From DATEDA01 sp963820965 (GTDB lineage Bacteria; Pseudomonadota; Gammaproteobacteria; Burkholderiales; SG8-39): a DNA stretch of 64,000 nucleotides. The notes beneath the pieces were generated by a model, which did not search any database, was not told the DNA's origin, and saw only the letters and a list, made by a program, of their open reading frames with translations. Below are positions 54,710-63,684 of the stretch, piece after piece (position 1 is the stretch's first letter; every line of letters starts with the position of its first letter). The DNA is taken from positions 310,001-374,000 of the forward strand of contig CAWGCC010000027.1 of NCBI GenBank assembly GCA_963820965.1. Direction: 5' to 3'. The position numbers were made by a program, and so were the translations under genes.

Positions 54710-54883
54710 GCGCGAGAGTCTACCGCGGTCCCGGCGACGCGGGCCTGCTACCGGCGCGCCCTCGGCCGACGCCTACCGCTTGAGCAGCAGCGCCTCGTTC
54801 GCCTGCGGCCGGGAGACGCAGAACTGCCGGTGCGCCGGGCTGTACCATGTGCGCTCCTGCGGACGAAAGACCCTACCGGCCGG

Positions 54884-55594
54884 ATGAGCGCAATCCTCGA
54901 ACTCGAAGGGATCGAAACCGCATACGGCGCAAGCCAGGTGTTGTTCGGTATCGACTTGCACATCCAGCAGGGCGAGGTGGCGACGCTGCTCGGCCGCAAC
55001 GGCATGGGCAAGACCACCACCGTGCGCTCGATCCTAGGGCTCACGCCGGCGCGCCGCGGCAGCATCCGCTTTCGCAGCGAGAACATCGAGAAGCTCGCGA
55101 CGGACCGCATCGGCCGCGCCGGGATCGCCATCGTCCCCGAGGGCAGGCAGATCTTCCCCAATCTCAGCGCGAAGGAGAACCTGATCGCCTTCGCCGACAA
55201 CCGCAGCGGGGCCAGGGACCCGTGGACGCTCGAGCGGGTCTATGCGTTTTTTCCGCTTCTGAAGGAGCGCGCCGATAACATGGGCAACCAGCTTTCGGGC
55301 GGCGAGCAGCAGATGCTTGCGATCGGGCGCGCATTGATGACGAATCCCCATCTGCTGATCCTCGACGAGGCGACCGAGGGCCTGGCGCCGCTCATCCGCG
55401 AGGAGATCTGGCAATGCCTGGCGGCGCTGCGCCGCGGCGGCCAGACCATCCTCGTCATCGACAAGTACGTCGAGCGGCTCATCGCACTCGCCGACCACCA
55501 CACGATCATCGAGCGCGGGCGCGTGGCCTGGCGGGGCAGCTCGCGCGAGCTGGACGCCGATCACGGCATCTGGCATCGCTATCTGGGCATCTAG
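54884..55594 (+). CDS. orphan LivF-like ABC transporter ATPase
   Basis: A 236-residue ABC ATPase of the LivF group: MSAILELEGIETAYGASQVLFGIDLHIQQGEVATLLGRNGMGKTTT with Walker A GRNGMGKT, AIVPEGRQIFPNLSAKENL, signature LSGGEQQMLAIGRAL, and Walker B LLILDEATEGLAPLI, where DEP reads DEA. No permease, LivG or receptor gene is next to it. It may come from a broken transporter set, or work with another set's permeases. The frame upstream is open but the ATG at 54884 fits the family length. Confidence 0.88.
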   Translation: MSAILELEGIETAYGASQVLFGIDLHIQQGEVATLLGRNGMGKTTTVRSILGLTPARRGSIRFRSENIEKLATDRIGRAGIAIVPEGRQIFPNLSAKENLIAFADNRSGARDPWTLERVYAFFPLLKERADNMGNQLSGGEQQMLAIGRALMTNPHLLILDEATEGLAPLIREEIWQCLAALRRGGQTILVIDKYVERLIALADHHTIIERGRVAWRGSSRELDADHGIWHRYLGI

Positions 55595-55672
55595 GCGGAC
55601 GACGACGAGCGTGGCGGCATTTCATCACCGGAGCGGATCCGGATCCTTGAAAAGAAGTCTGCGCCGACCCGG

Positions 55673-58600
55673 TTAGAACGGGGAGATCGCGAAGTACTCG
55701 AGCAGCGACATCCCGCCGAATCCGCCGAACGGGATCAGGAGGCCCTTGAGGAACGGCTGCTGCAGCAGCGGCGCAAACGCCCCGTCCTTCGTCGACTTGA
55801 TGCGCTCGATGATCTCCTCGAGCTGCGCGCGCAGTTTCTCGGCGTCCACCGGGCCTCCGCTCGTGGCGGGGACATCCGGAACCTGGCCGCTCTTGGCGAG
55901 CAACAGTTGGTCTCTGTAGTGGCTGAGGGCAACCGAGCGCGCATTCTCGGCGGTCGACCGCAGGCTCATGGCGCAGTAGACGAGATACAGCACCGCGCCG
56001 CAGAGCACCGCGACGAGCGGCAGCGGGAAGTTGAGCGAGTCGAACAGGGTGCTGCGCGCGACCACCAGCAGCAGCAGCACGAAGAAGGGAAAGTAGATGA
56101 AGGTGTTCACCGACTTGGTCAGCTCGACGACCGCGCGAAAGTCGATCCAGTGCTCGAGATGCCGCTCCGGCAGCCGAGTCTCCCGCACGTGCTTCGCGAT
56201 CACGCGGTCGGGCCAGCGGGTGCGACGATCGGTGATGCAGCGGATCAGACGAGTGGCGCGGCGGGTGGCGTCGACCACTACGAACACCAGCGCGCCGCAC
56301 AGGACGAGGCTCGCGAGGGTGGCATAGCTCGCCCATACCTTCGCCGCCTCGCCGCGGTAGGGCAGGTTGAGCGGGTCGAAGAAGAACGCCACCGTCGAGA
56401 TCCACATGAAGAGCGCGAGCGACAAGCCCACCCGCACCGTCGAAGGCAGGAGCTGGCCGTTCCAGCAATGGACACGCCACACCGAGCGAGCATCGACGCG
56501 CTGGCCGTCCTCGGCCTGGTGCGCCACTTCGGTCCGGTCGCCCCAGGCGCCGTAGGCCATGAAGGGGATGAACGCCGAAAGATGCCGTCTGTTCGGCTTG
56601 CCGGCTGGCGGCCGTCCGCGGGGCGCGACACGCTGTTCGATGAATGCGAGCAGCAGGCCGGTCTTGCCCAGGTAGCGCTCGAACTGCAGGACGGGTTCGC
56701 CGCCGCCGGGCGGACTGTCGTCGGCGACCGGCGCCTCGCCCCGGCTCGCGCGGCCGCGCTTGGTCTCGCCGAAGAACCGGCGATGGAGCCGCAGCGAGCT
56801 CCGCCTCATGAGCCACCACCCGTAGACGAGCAACGCACTTGCCAGGAGCGACGCAAGCACCAGCAGGTAGATTGTCGGCCACAGGCTCACGCCTTCGAAC
56901 CACTCGAGCGGCTCGCCGCGTCCGGACCGGTCGTCCTTCATCGCGACATAGGTGACCCAGCCGAAAGCGCAGGCAAACGCCGCGATCCCGCCCCAGAAGA
57001 CGGCGGGATGCGCCCAGACCGTCCGGGAGGTGGCGGCCAGGAGCAGGAGTCCGGCGATCCCGGCCAGCCCGAACAGCACCCAATGCGCCGCGAGCGCGGC
57101 CACGAAGCGCGAGGTCCCCGAGATCTCCGGATCCTGATAGATCGAGTCGCAGCGCTCCGGCGCTGCGAGCGTGCAGGGATCCTCCCGGCTCTCCTCGGCG
57201 GCGCTCCGCAGCAGCCCGTCCCCGCGCGTGAGCTCGACCGGCCGCGTACGGCCGATCTCGAAGAGCTGGGCGCGATCGAACCATTTCCCGGCTTTCGTCG
57301 CGAGGGCCGCCTGGATCGGATAATGCAACGCGGTCAACGTGGCGAAATAAGCGCCCGCCTGGTAGCTGTCGCGGAAAGCGGGAACACCCCCCTGCAGGCT
57401 GTCTCGCAAGGAAAGCCCGTAGCCGGACGCGACCACCAGGTTGCGCGCCCATGCTGCTTGATTGGGATGCAGGAGGCGGGCATCGAGATCGGTGGTGAAG
57501 AACGTCGCATGCGGCAGCGTCCGATGGAGCGCCTGGAGGATCAGCAGCTTGTCGTACACGTCGTTGCCGAGAATCCCCACGGCCTTGATCCCGCTGCGGC
57601 CGGCGCGCCGCTCGCCTTGATCCACATCAACCAGCTCCGCGCCCAGCCGGCGCAGGTAATCGAGCTGCGTGCGGCCCTCCGCGCGCTCACGCTGCCCGGC
57701 AAGGAGTTGGACGTCGTCACCGGCGGATTTCCCGGCCGCCCCCTTCTCCCGGTCCTTCGATCCCGAGGCCGCGTCGTCCGCCTTGGTAGGCGCCGACACC
57801 AGCCCGTCGAGACCGCGGAAGTAGCTGGTGCGCAACACGCGGGGCGGCTCTTTACCTTCCTCCTGGCAACGGTTCGTGATCGCTTGATCGAGCTCTCCGC
57901 CGAGGATCCGTCCGTAGTTTGTGTCCGCCTCGGAGATGAGCACCACCGTGCCGCACCGGTTGCGGCCGTCGTCACCGACCCCCGGCTTGGGGTCCGCGAG
58001 TCCGCGCAACGTGACCAACTCGTCCGCGAGCGCACCTGCCAGCTTGTCGTCGGTGGTGGCGAGCCGCCGGAGGAGGATCTTGTAGTGCATGGGGGCCGAG
58101 TCCGCGAAGTCGTCGCGCTCCGCGCGCTCGAGAATGGCGAGGCCGGGAATATGGCGGTTGGCAATCGTCGCGCCCGCGCTGTTCAGCTCGATCAGCACCG
58201 ACCGATCGGGCGGCCGGTACTCGTGGCTGAACCGGGTGCCGAGCTCGTCGCGGATCGCTTCGAGCGTGCCCGAACCGGAAGGGCCGACGACCCGCAATAT
58301 CCGCTTGCTCATGCGCTCGACGCACTCCTTCGCCGCTTCCGCAATCCGCACGGCGCGAACCCTCGCCGGCGCTGCACTGGCGAGCGATTCGCGATAGCTG
58401 CAGATGAGCTTCTCGGCGAGCCGGTTGAGGGCGCGAATCGGCTTATCGCCGAGCGCTTCCTCCTGGATCCAGACGAGCAGGAGCCGGTTCGTCCCGCGTT
58501 CGGTCTTGGTGAACCATTCGTACGGCACGATCTCGGGCAGGCGCGCGCCCAGATCCGCAGTTTCCCGGACCTCGCTCGGCATCCAGGCATACCCAAGCCC

Positions 58601-59044
58601 GTCGGCGTTGTCCGGCTCGTAACCGCTCTTGTGGAGCCCGGAGATGACGGCATAGCGGGCCCTCCGACGCATCTCTGCATCTTCGGCGTAGGTCCTGCCG
58701 AAGACCATCGCGCCGACGATCTCGAGGTTGGGATCCTGCTCGAGCGCGCGATCGACGAGCTGCGAGAGCTTTTCGGGGGAATGCTGCGGATCGTCCCGCG
58801 CGGGATTGCGCTGCTGGCGCAGATCGCGCGGGGGCAGCGCGACTGCGCGCACCGCGAACGGGTCCTGCCACAGACGCGCCTCGACGTCCTGGTAGCCGAT
58901 CTGCGACAAGGACGTGCCGTGGCCGTCGCCGGCGGGACGCGCCGTCTCGAGGGGCGCGTTCTTGACGAGCACGCCGGCGGCGAGCAGCGCGGCCGCGATC
59001 AGCGGGACCGGACTGGCAAACGAACTGCGGGATTCCTCGGCCAT
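55673..59044 (-). CDS. large membrane protein with periplasmic-binding-like ectodomain, about 1123 aa
   Basis: I do not recognise a named family. The start at 59044 is chosen because GGGAGGG lies seven bases upstream and a signal anchor follows at once (PVPLIAAALLAAGVLV). Residues 35-640 form a soluble, presumably periplasmic part. Its segments VLISEADTNYGRILGGELDQ, IKAVGILGNDVYDKLLILQA and HATFFTTDLDARLL resemble the two-lobed fold of type I periplasmic binding/receptor proteins. After it come two or three helices (HWVLFGLAGIAGLLLLAATS, GGIAAFACAFGWVTYVAM, PTIYLLVLASLLASALLVYG), a cytoplasmic loop of about 110 residues, then four more helices and a short coiled C-terminus (VDAEKLRAQLEEIIERI). 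It looks like a ligand-sensing membrane receptor. A RadC remnant and a lipase-like gene lie beside it. Confidence 0.65.
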   Translation of the reverse strand: MAEESRSSFASPVPLIAAALLAAGVLVKNAPLETARPAGDGHGTSLSQIGYQDVEARLWQDPFAVRAVALPPRDLRQQRNPARDDPQHSPEKLSQLVDRALEQDPNLEIVGAMVFGRTYAEDAEMRRRARYAVISGLHKSGYEPDNADGLGYAWMPSEVRETADLGARLPEIVPYEWFTKTERGTNRLLLVWIQEEALGDKPIRALNRLAEKLICSYRESLASAAPARVRAVRIAEAAKECVERMSKRILRVVGPSGSGTLEAIRDELGTRFSHEYRPPDRSVLIELNSAGATIANRHIPGLAILERAERDDFADSAPMHYKILLRRLATTDDKLAGALADELVTLRGLADPKPGVGDDGRNRCGTVVLISEADTNYGRILGGELDQAITNRCQEEGKEPPRVLRTSYFRGLDGLVSAPTKADDAASGSKDREKGAAGKSAGDDVQLLAGQRERAEGRTQLDYLRRLGAELVDVDQGERRAGRSGIKAVGILGNDVYDKLLILQALHRTLPHATFFTTDLDARLLHPNQAAWARNLVVASGYGLSLRDSLQGGVPAFRDSYQAGAYFATLTALHYPIQAALATKAGKWFDRAQLFEIGRTRPVELTRGDGLLRSAAEESREDPCTLAAPERCDSIYQDPEISGTSRFVAALAAHWVLFGLAGIAGLLLLAATSRTVWAHPAVFWGGIAAFACAFGWVTYVAMKDDRSGRGEPLEWFEGVSLWPTIYLLVLASLLASALLVYGWWLMRRSSLRLHRRFFGETKRGRASRGEAPVADDSPPGGGEPVLQFERYLGKTGLLLAFIEQRVAPRGRPPAGKPNRRHLSAFIPFMAYGAWGDRTEVAHQAEDGQRVDARSVWRVHCWNGQLLPSTVRVGLSLALFMWISTVAFFFDPLNLPYRGEAAKVWASYATLASLVLCGALVFVVVDATRRATRLIRCITDRRTRWPDRVIAKHVRETRLPERHLEHWIDFRAVVELTKSVNTFIYFPFFVLLLLVVARSTLFDSLNFPLPLVAVLCGAVLYLVYCAMSLRSTAENARSVALSHYRDQLLLAKSGQVPDVPATSGGPVDAEKLRAQLEEIIERIKSTKDGAFAPLLQQPFLKGLLIPFGGFGGMSLLEYFAISPF

Positions 59045-59328
59045 CGCGCGTCCCTCCCGGACCAAGATCCTTTCTCCCGGGAATCGCGTCCACCGTCGCG
59101 CCGCCCGGCTCTCGCCTGCCATGATGCGCTTGTCATGGAGCGCCGGGAATAGGGTCGATGCCCTACCCCCTACGGCTGGCCCCGGGCGGCTCCCGGGCCT
59201 GCCCGAAACTCGTGTCGCCGCCCAGCGGCGTACCTCGAGCGGCGAGTCTAACGGTTTGGCACTTCGGAGCACGATGACGGTCACGTCGCATTGCCGGACG
59301 GCAGCGAGCCGACGACCTGCGCGTCTCC

Positions 59329-59615
59329 GTGCGCGCGCGAAGCACGAACGCAAGAAGCCTCACCAGCCCGATCGCGATCCGCGACTACCTGTGCTGCCCT
59401 TGGCCTGGAGTGCGAGGTCTGCGTCCGGACGCGCAGCACCGCCTCACGAGTTCGAGGAACTGTTTCGCGGCGCGCTCGCGGAGACGAGCCTATTCCCGCG
59501 CGAGGTCGTGAAACGTGCCCTTCAGGTGACCGCCGCCGCCGTGATATTCGCTCACGAGCGCCCGTCGGGTGTCGCCGAGTCGAGCGAGGCGGATCAGATC
59601 CGAGCGCGGGCTTGA
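59329..59615 (+). pseudogene. RadC (JAB/MPN domain) remnant
   Basis: One frame gives SLTSPIAIRDYLCCPWPGVR, GLRPDAQHRL; after a frame change near 59440 another gives EFEELFRGALAETSLFPREV and VKRALQVTAAAVIFAHERPSG. These match the RadC core (SPxAIRDYL, DAQHRL, FEELFRGTL, YPREVVKRAL, AHNHPSG). The metal motif HNHPSG is altered to HERPSG and the protein stops soon after (59613-59615), so the C-terminal third is missing. RadC-like genes are common in mobile islands. The 59045-59328 stretch has no gene that I can support. Confidence 0.72.
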
Positions 59616-59652
59616 TCGGAAGCGTCCGGGGAAGGTGACGCGAGGAGCGATG

Positions 59653-59907
59653 ATGAGGATCAACTGGAAGGCAGGCGCACTCGCCTTCGCCGCCGTGATC
59701 GGCTACGGGCTGGGCTTTCTAGCTGGCTCGACCAGCGGCGAGCAAGACGCTACGAAGCACGCAGCCCAGACGTTCAACAGGAAAATTTGCCGGGGAGCCG
59801 GGATGGTGCTCGCCTACGACGACGGCTCCGTTCATGTCGACTGCGGCGCGTTAAGCATCGTGTTCACCGCGCGCCCTACCGCGTTGGCGGACAGCGATCC
59901 GGACTAG
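59653..59907 (+). CDS. small membrane-anchored protein, 84 aa
   Basis: The ATG at 59653 lies five bases after GAGGAG (an ATG also stands at 59650). The protein has one N-terminal membrane segment or signal anchor (GALAFAAVIGYGLGFLAGST) followed by about 60 soluble residues with two cysteines (KICRGAG, VDCGAL) and acidic end ADSDPD. The cysteines could form a disulfide in the periplasm. I do not recognise a family. It ends 75 bases before the convergent lipase-like gene. Confidence 0.5.
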   Translation: MRINWKAGALAFAAVIGYGLGFLAGSTSGEQDATKHAAQTFNRKICRGAGMVLAYDDGSVHVDCGALSIVFTARPTALADSDPD

Positions 59908-59981
59908 CAGGGGCGAGCCGATGGCCGAGTGTCCGCGGAACCGCTCGAAGCGACTTCGACTGTTATCGCCAAGCGTCCGAC

Positions 59982-61556
59982 CTAGTCGTTCCACGGCGAG
60001 ATGATGAACCGGAGCGCGCCCTTGATGCCTGGCGTCATGCGGTTGTCGAACTCGATCGGCACTTCGATCTTGCCGCCCTTGAGCTCATTCCAAGCAAGCG
60101 CTTGCGTCGCCGCGCCGAGATTGTCGCTCTGCCAGTCATACCTGACGCTCCAATCCTGGCCTTCGCGCTGCGGCGGAATCATCTCGATCACTATGGAGTC
60201 GCGGAAGAGGTATCCGCCTTCGTAGTGCTCGTTTACCCATAGCTTGCGCTCGATCTCGTAGTCTGGAACGCGTGCGCCGAGCGTCACGCTGTAGGCGAGC
60301 GACGGTCGCGCCTTGTTCACCCGGGCGCGATTGGCCAGGAACACCGTCGAGACGTACAACGTCGTAGGCTTCGTCGAGGCCGCCCACTCCTTGTGAGTCA
60401 GGCACGCGACGGAGTCCTCCTCGGCGACTCGGCGTGTGAGGTACCAGAGCTTCCCGCGCGTCGAGGCAAGCACCTCGAACTGATACAGTGCGTTCACCTC
60501 CTTTCCGGCCTCGGCCTCCGTCCGCACCGCTTCGGGCAGGCGGATTTCCTCGACGTCAAGCCAGATGTCCACCCGCACGTCACCGAACAGGAACCGCGTG
60601 AGGTTCTGGTACGCCTCCTCGCTGTTGACAATGCCGAAGTAGCCCGAGTGCGCCCGGTAGACGAACGCTTTGGCGACCGGCGCCGACACCTGGCCGTTGG
60701 CCTTCACCCCGCAAAGGATCGCGTTCTCGATGCGTACCAGGCCATCGCTACCGCGCCCCGCGAAAGTCCGCGACGCGCCCTGCCCGACCTCGTAGTCGGC
60801 GCGATTGGTGCCCACGAGGCAGAACACGCGCTCCGAAGGCAACGCCTTCTCGGGAATCCAATCCACTCTCTTCGTCCTCTTGTACAGCGCCTGGACATCC
60901 AGGTACTCCGCCATGCGATCGCGGTTGAAGTTGTTGGTGTCGTTGAGCGCGAACCACTTGGGTACGTTGACGCCCCCGAGATCGATGCCGTTGTGAGGCG
61001 TGGCATAGGTGAACAGCTTGTCGACATACTTGCGCGCGCCTTCCTTGTCGAGCGCGGCGTTCTGCAGGAAGGCGCGACAGACGAGCCCCCCCATCGAGTG
61101 CGCCACCAGGTAGCAGCGGAAGGTATCCGGCGTGATCTTGTTGTCCGGATCGCTGCAAACGAGATCGCGTACACGCACTACGAGCCGGGCCAGCCCCTTC
61201 GCGAACTCCTCGATTGGCGGCGTTTCGCCGGAGCCGAGCAGCGTGGAAGCGGAGTCGTAGTACCGGTAGATGACGACCGATCGCCGCCGGATCGGCTCCG
61301 TCCAGTCGTCGTCCATGATGTCCAGACCGTCGCTGAACACGTCGGTGTAGCCGAAATCCGAGGCCAGCCGGACAACCGGCGACTCGAAGAGGAACTTGCG
61401 CGGCGGACGGGTCTTGTCGGGCGTCGCGCGATACATCGTCGACCCCAGGTTGAAGCCGCAGAAGGGATCGGCCGTGGTGTCGTCGATTTCCCCGTGGGTC
61501 ATCGCGTACCCGCGGACATAGATGATCGGATGGAACGGGGCGTCTTCGGCTGACAT
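59982..61556 (-). CDS. PGAP1/lipase-like alpha/beta hydrolase with C-terminal beta-rich domain
   Basis: A 524-residue protein. It starts PFHPIIYVRGYAMTHGEIDD, has the nucleophile elbow CYLVAHSMGGLVCRAF (A-H-S-M-G), LFTYATPHNGIDLGG (PGAP1/lipase-like TPH), and RAHSGYFGIVNSEEAYQNLTRF near residue 320, which supplies the likely catalytic His. The last 190 residues form a beta-rich domain (VDIWLDVEEIRLPE, YEIERKLWVNEHYEGGYLF, KGGKIEVPIEFDNRMTPGIKG). There is no signal peptide. It probably cleaves an ester bond in a lipid or acyl chain; phospholipase-like effectors of bacterial competition share this core, but no secretion tag is seen. It lies next to the receptor-like membrane protein and a RadC remnant. 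Confidence 0.72.
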   Translation of the reverse strand: MSAEDAPFHPIIYVRGYAMTHGEIDDTTADPFCGFNLGSTMYRATPDKTRPPRKFLFESPVVRLASDFGYTDVFSDGLDIMDDDWTEPIRRRSVVIYRYYDSASTLLGSGETPPIEEFAKGLARLVVRVRDLVCSDPDNKITPDTFRCYLVAHSMGGLVCRAFLQNAALDKEGARKYVDKLFTYATPHNGIDLGGVNVPKWFALNDTNNFNRDRMAEYLDVQALYKRTKRVDWIPEKALPSERVFCLVGTNRADYEVGQGASRTFAGRGSDGLVRIENAILCGVKANGQVSAPVAKAFVYRAHSGYFGIVNSEEAYQNLTRFLFGDVRVDIWLDVEEIRLPEAVRTEAEAGKEVNALYQFEVLASTRGKLWYLTRRVAEEDSVACLTHKEWAASTKPTTLYVSTVFLANRARVNKARPSLAYSVTLGARVPDYEIERKLWVNEHYEGGYLFRDSIVIEMIPPQREGQDWSVRYDWQSDNLGAATQALAWNELKGGKIEVPIEFDNRMTPGIKGALRFIISPWND

Positions 61557-61893
61557 GCGGATTCCTCTCGAGGGCCAGTCGATGGCCGGGTGCCATCGAC
61601 GCTCTCACGCTAACGATCATCCAGCACCGAGATCAATACGACGTCCGACCTAAGGCGTGCGGGCATCGTAGTCTGGCCGAGAGTCCGTGCGACTGAGCTT
61701 TCGAGGTGATATCGCGCGGGTGGAGCGGCGCGCGCGCGACCGGCGGCGTCGCTGTGATCGCTTCGCGCGCTGCAACGGCTGGCGCGCGGCAGCGGCGGCA
61801 ATCGCCGCACCCGCGTTCACCGGAACCCGCGCTCGCCCGATCGACGATTTCGGCGTAGAGTGTTTCTGCAACCCTCGTTCGAAGGAGGTCTGC
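61557..61893. other. 337-base divergent intergenic region, no gene recognised
   Basis: The region separates the minus-strand lipase-like gene from the plus-strand esterase. Reading frames here are arginine-rich shadows. The only sequence sign near the right edge is the strong GAAGGAGG at 61881-61888 belonging to the esterase. Confidence 0.5.
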
Positions 61894-62859
61894 ATGGAGG
61901 AGCTCCCTACCGGCCGCCGGCCGTTTCTGAAGCAGGTCGCTGCGCTGAGCGTCGGCGTACCGGCCGTGGCAGGTCTCGGGTCCGGCCGCGCCTATTCGAT
62001 GCCCTACAACCCCGCCGCGAGGTTCGAGCTCAAGATCACCGAGACCGAGTTCCGGCGCACGGCGGCCGGCCGGCAGTTGATGGCCCGCATCTATCAGCCG
62101 CAGGGGGCTGGACCGTTCCCGACGCTGCTCGACCTGCACGGTGGCGCCTGGAACAACAAGGACCGCTTCGCCAACGAGCCGATGGACCGGGCGGTGGCGG
62201 CGAGCGGCGTGCTCGTGGTGGCCGTCGACCTGACGCTCGCTCCCGAAGCACCGTACCCCGCCTCGGTCCAGGACGCGAACTACGGCGTACGCTGGCTCAA
62301 GTCGCGGGCGGCCGCCTGGAACGGCGACGCGTCGATGGTCGGTGTGCTCGGCAGCTCCACCGGCGGCCACATCGCCGAGCTGATCGGCATGCGCCCGCGC
62401 GACCCGCGCTACAGCGCGATTTCCCTGTCCTCCGGGCCGAACGGCGACGCGACGGTCGCCTACATCGCGACCCGGTCGCCGATCAGCGACCCGTTCGCGC
62501 GCTACCAGCAGGCGGAGAGGATGAAGCGCGAGCAGATGCTGAAGTACAGCAGGACCTTCTTCAACCCGTGGGAGACGATCTTCGAGGCGAATCCGCAGCT
62601 CATCCTCGAGCGCCGGGAGGCGGTGACGCTGCCCCCGCTGTTGATCATGCAGGGCGAGCTCGACGACAACGTCCTCCCGGCGCTGCAGGAGAAGTTCGCG
62701 GCGGCCTACAAGGCGGCCGGCGGCGACTGCCAGCTGCACGTCTTCGCAGGCTGCGAGCACGAGTGGGTCGCGAAGCCCGGGCCGCAGACCGACCGCGCGC
62801 ACGAGATGGTCAAGTCTTTCATCGCGCGGAATGTAGCGGCCGGCCGCCGCGCGGGGTGA
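61894..62859 (+). CDS. exported alpha/beta hydrolase, hormone-sensitive lipase type
   Basis: A 321-residue esterase. The N-terminus TGRRPFLKQVAALSVGVPAV carries an RRPFLK twin-arginine-like motif and a hydrophobic stretch, so Tat export is likely. The oxyanion motif reads LLDLHGGAWNNKD (HGG-x-W), the nucleophile elbow VGVLGSSTGGHIAEL (G-S-S-T-G), and the His lies in GCEHEWV; the acid is probably the Asp in GELDDNVLP. AAGGAGG lies six bases before the ATG. It may release an acid from an ester outside the cytoplasm for the catabolic genes that follow. Confidence 0.85.
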   Translation: MEELPTGRRPFLKQVAALSVGVPAVAGLGSGRAYSMPYNPAARFELKITETEFRRTAAGRQLMARIYQPQGAGPFPTLLDLHGGAWNNKDRFANEPMDRAVAASGVLVVAVDLTLAPEAPYPASVQDANYGVRWLKSRAAAWNGDASMVGVLGSSTGGHIAELIGMRPRDPRYSAISLSSGPNGDATVAYIATRSPISDPFARYQQAERMKREQMLKYSRTFFNPWETIFEANPQLILERREAVTLPPLLIMQGELDDNVLPALQEKFAAAYKAAGGDCQLHVFAGCEHEWVAKPGPQTDRAHEMVKSFIARNVAAGRRAG

Positions 62860-62908
62860 GTCCCCGAGTGCTCGAACATCTCCGCCACCGACGTCAAGCT
62901 TCTCGCCC

Positions 62909-63676
62909 TCAGCCGGTGATCGTAAACCCGGCCCGGCCGAGAGCTTGGACCTCGATCTCGACCCAGGTGTCGGGCGCGAGCGCTTCCGCAGCGGTGGCAC
63001 CGCCCGCCATTACGATCCAGCCCGGCTGAAGCGGTTCGTCGGCCTCGGCGGCAAACCGCGCCGCGGCGACGAGCGAGCGCAGGGGATTGCCGAGGATGGA
63101 CGCCGTCGAGCCCACTTGTACGGCGTTCCCGTCGAGGCTGAGAACGAGACCGAGGTTGGACGCATCCCGGTCCGGCCGATGCCACGCACCCACGACGAAG
63201 CCGGATGAAGAGCAGTTGTCGGCCACGACATCCTCGAGCGTGAACTTGAAATCCTCGTAGCGCGAGTCGATCAGCTCGATCGCCGGCGCGATGCCCTCCA
63301 CTGCCGCCGCCGCCTGCATCGGCGTGACATTGCCGACGAGCTGCTTCTTGAGCAGGAACGCGACCTCGGGCTCCACTCGCGGATGCACGTAGCGCTTGAA
63401 CGGCGTCGTGCCCCCGTCCTCGATGAGCATGCCGTCGGTGAGGCGTCCCCAGATCATGTCCGAGAGGCCCATCTGCGCCATCTTCGCGCGGCTGGTGAAG
63501 CCCATCTTGATGCCGACCTGCCGTTCGCCCCGGGCGAGCCGGCGCGCGATGCTTGCCTTCTGGATCGCGTAGGCGTCCGCCAGGGAAAACGTTGCCGAAT
63601 GCGAGAGCTGCGCGATCGCGGCTGCCTTGCATGCTGCGTCGTCCAGCCGTGAAGCCAGCGTCTTGATATCAGCCAT
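62909..63676 (-). CDS. 4-oxalocrotonate decarboxylase (FAH-like family)
   Basis: A 255-residue member of the hydratase/decarboxylase group of meta-cleavage pathways (DmpH/XylI/NahK-like). It has ADAYAIQKASIARRLARGERQVGIKMGFTSRAKMAQMG, VEPEVAFLLKK (metal-binding Glu pair), and FTLEDVVADNCSSSGFVVG. The enzyme decarboxylates 2-oxo-3-hexenedioate to 2-oxopent-4-enoate, the substrate of the hydratase encoded by the next gene. It starts 9 bases after the hydratase stop, in the same minus-strand operon. Confidence 0.88.
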   Translation of the reverse strand: MADIKTLASRLDDAACKAAAIAQLSHSATFSLADAYAIQKASIARRLARGERQVGIKMGFTSRAKMAQMGLSDMIWGRLTDGMLIEDGGTTPFKRYVHPRVEPEVAFLLKKQLVGNVTPMQAAAAVEGIAPAIELIDSRYEDFKFTLEDVVADNCSSSGFVVGAWHRPDRDASNLGLVLSLDGNAVQVGSTASILGNPLRSLVAAARFAAEADEPLQPGWIVMAGGATAAEALAPDTWVEIEVQALGRAGFTITG

Positions 63677-63684
63677 GGTCCCTT

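Noticed and set aside
55907..59152. Plus-strand open frame of about 1081 codons opposite the large membrane protein
   Set aside because: Composition is that of an antisense shadow, whereas the minus strand has a ribosome site, signal anchor and membrane helices.
59045..59328. Upstream in-frame extension of the large membrane protein to 59353
   Set aside because: The ribosome site and hydrophobic anchor support the ATG at 59044; the extension is basic and featureless.
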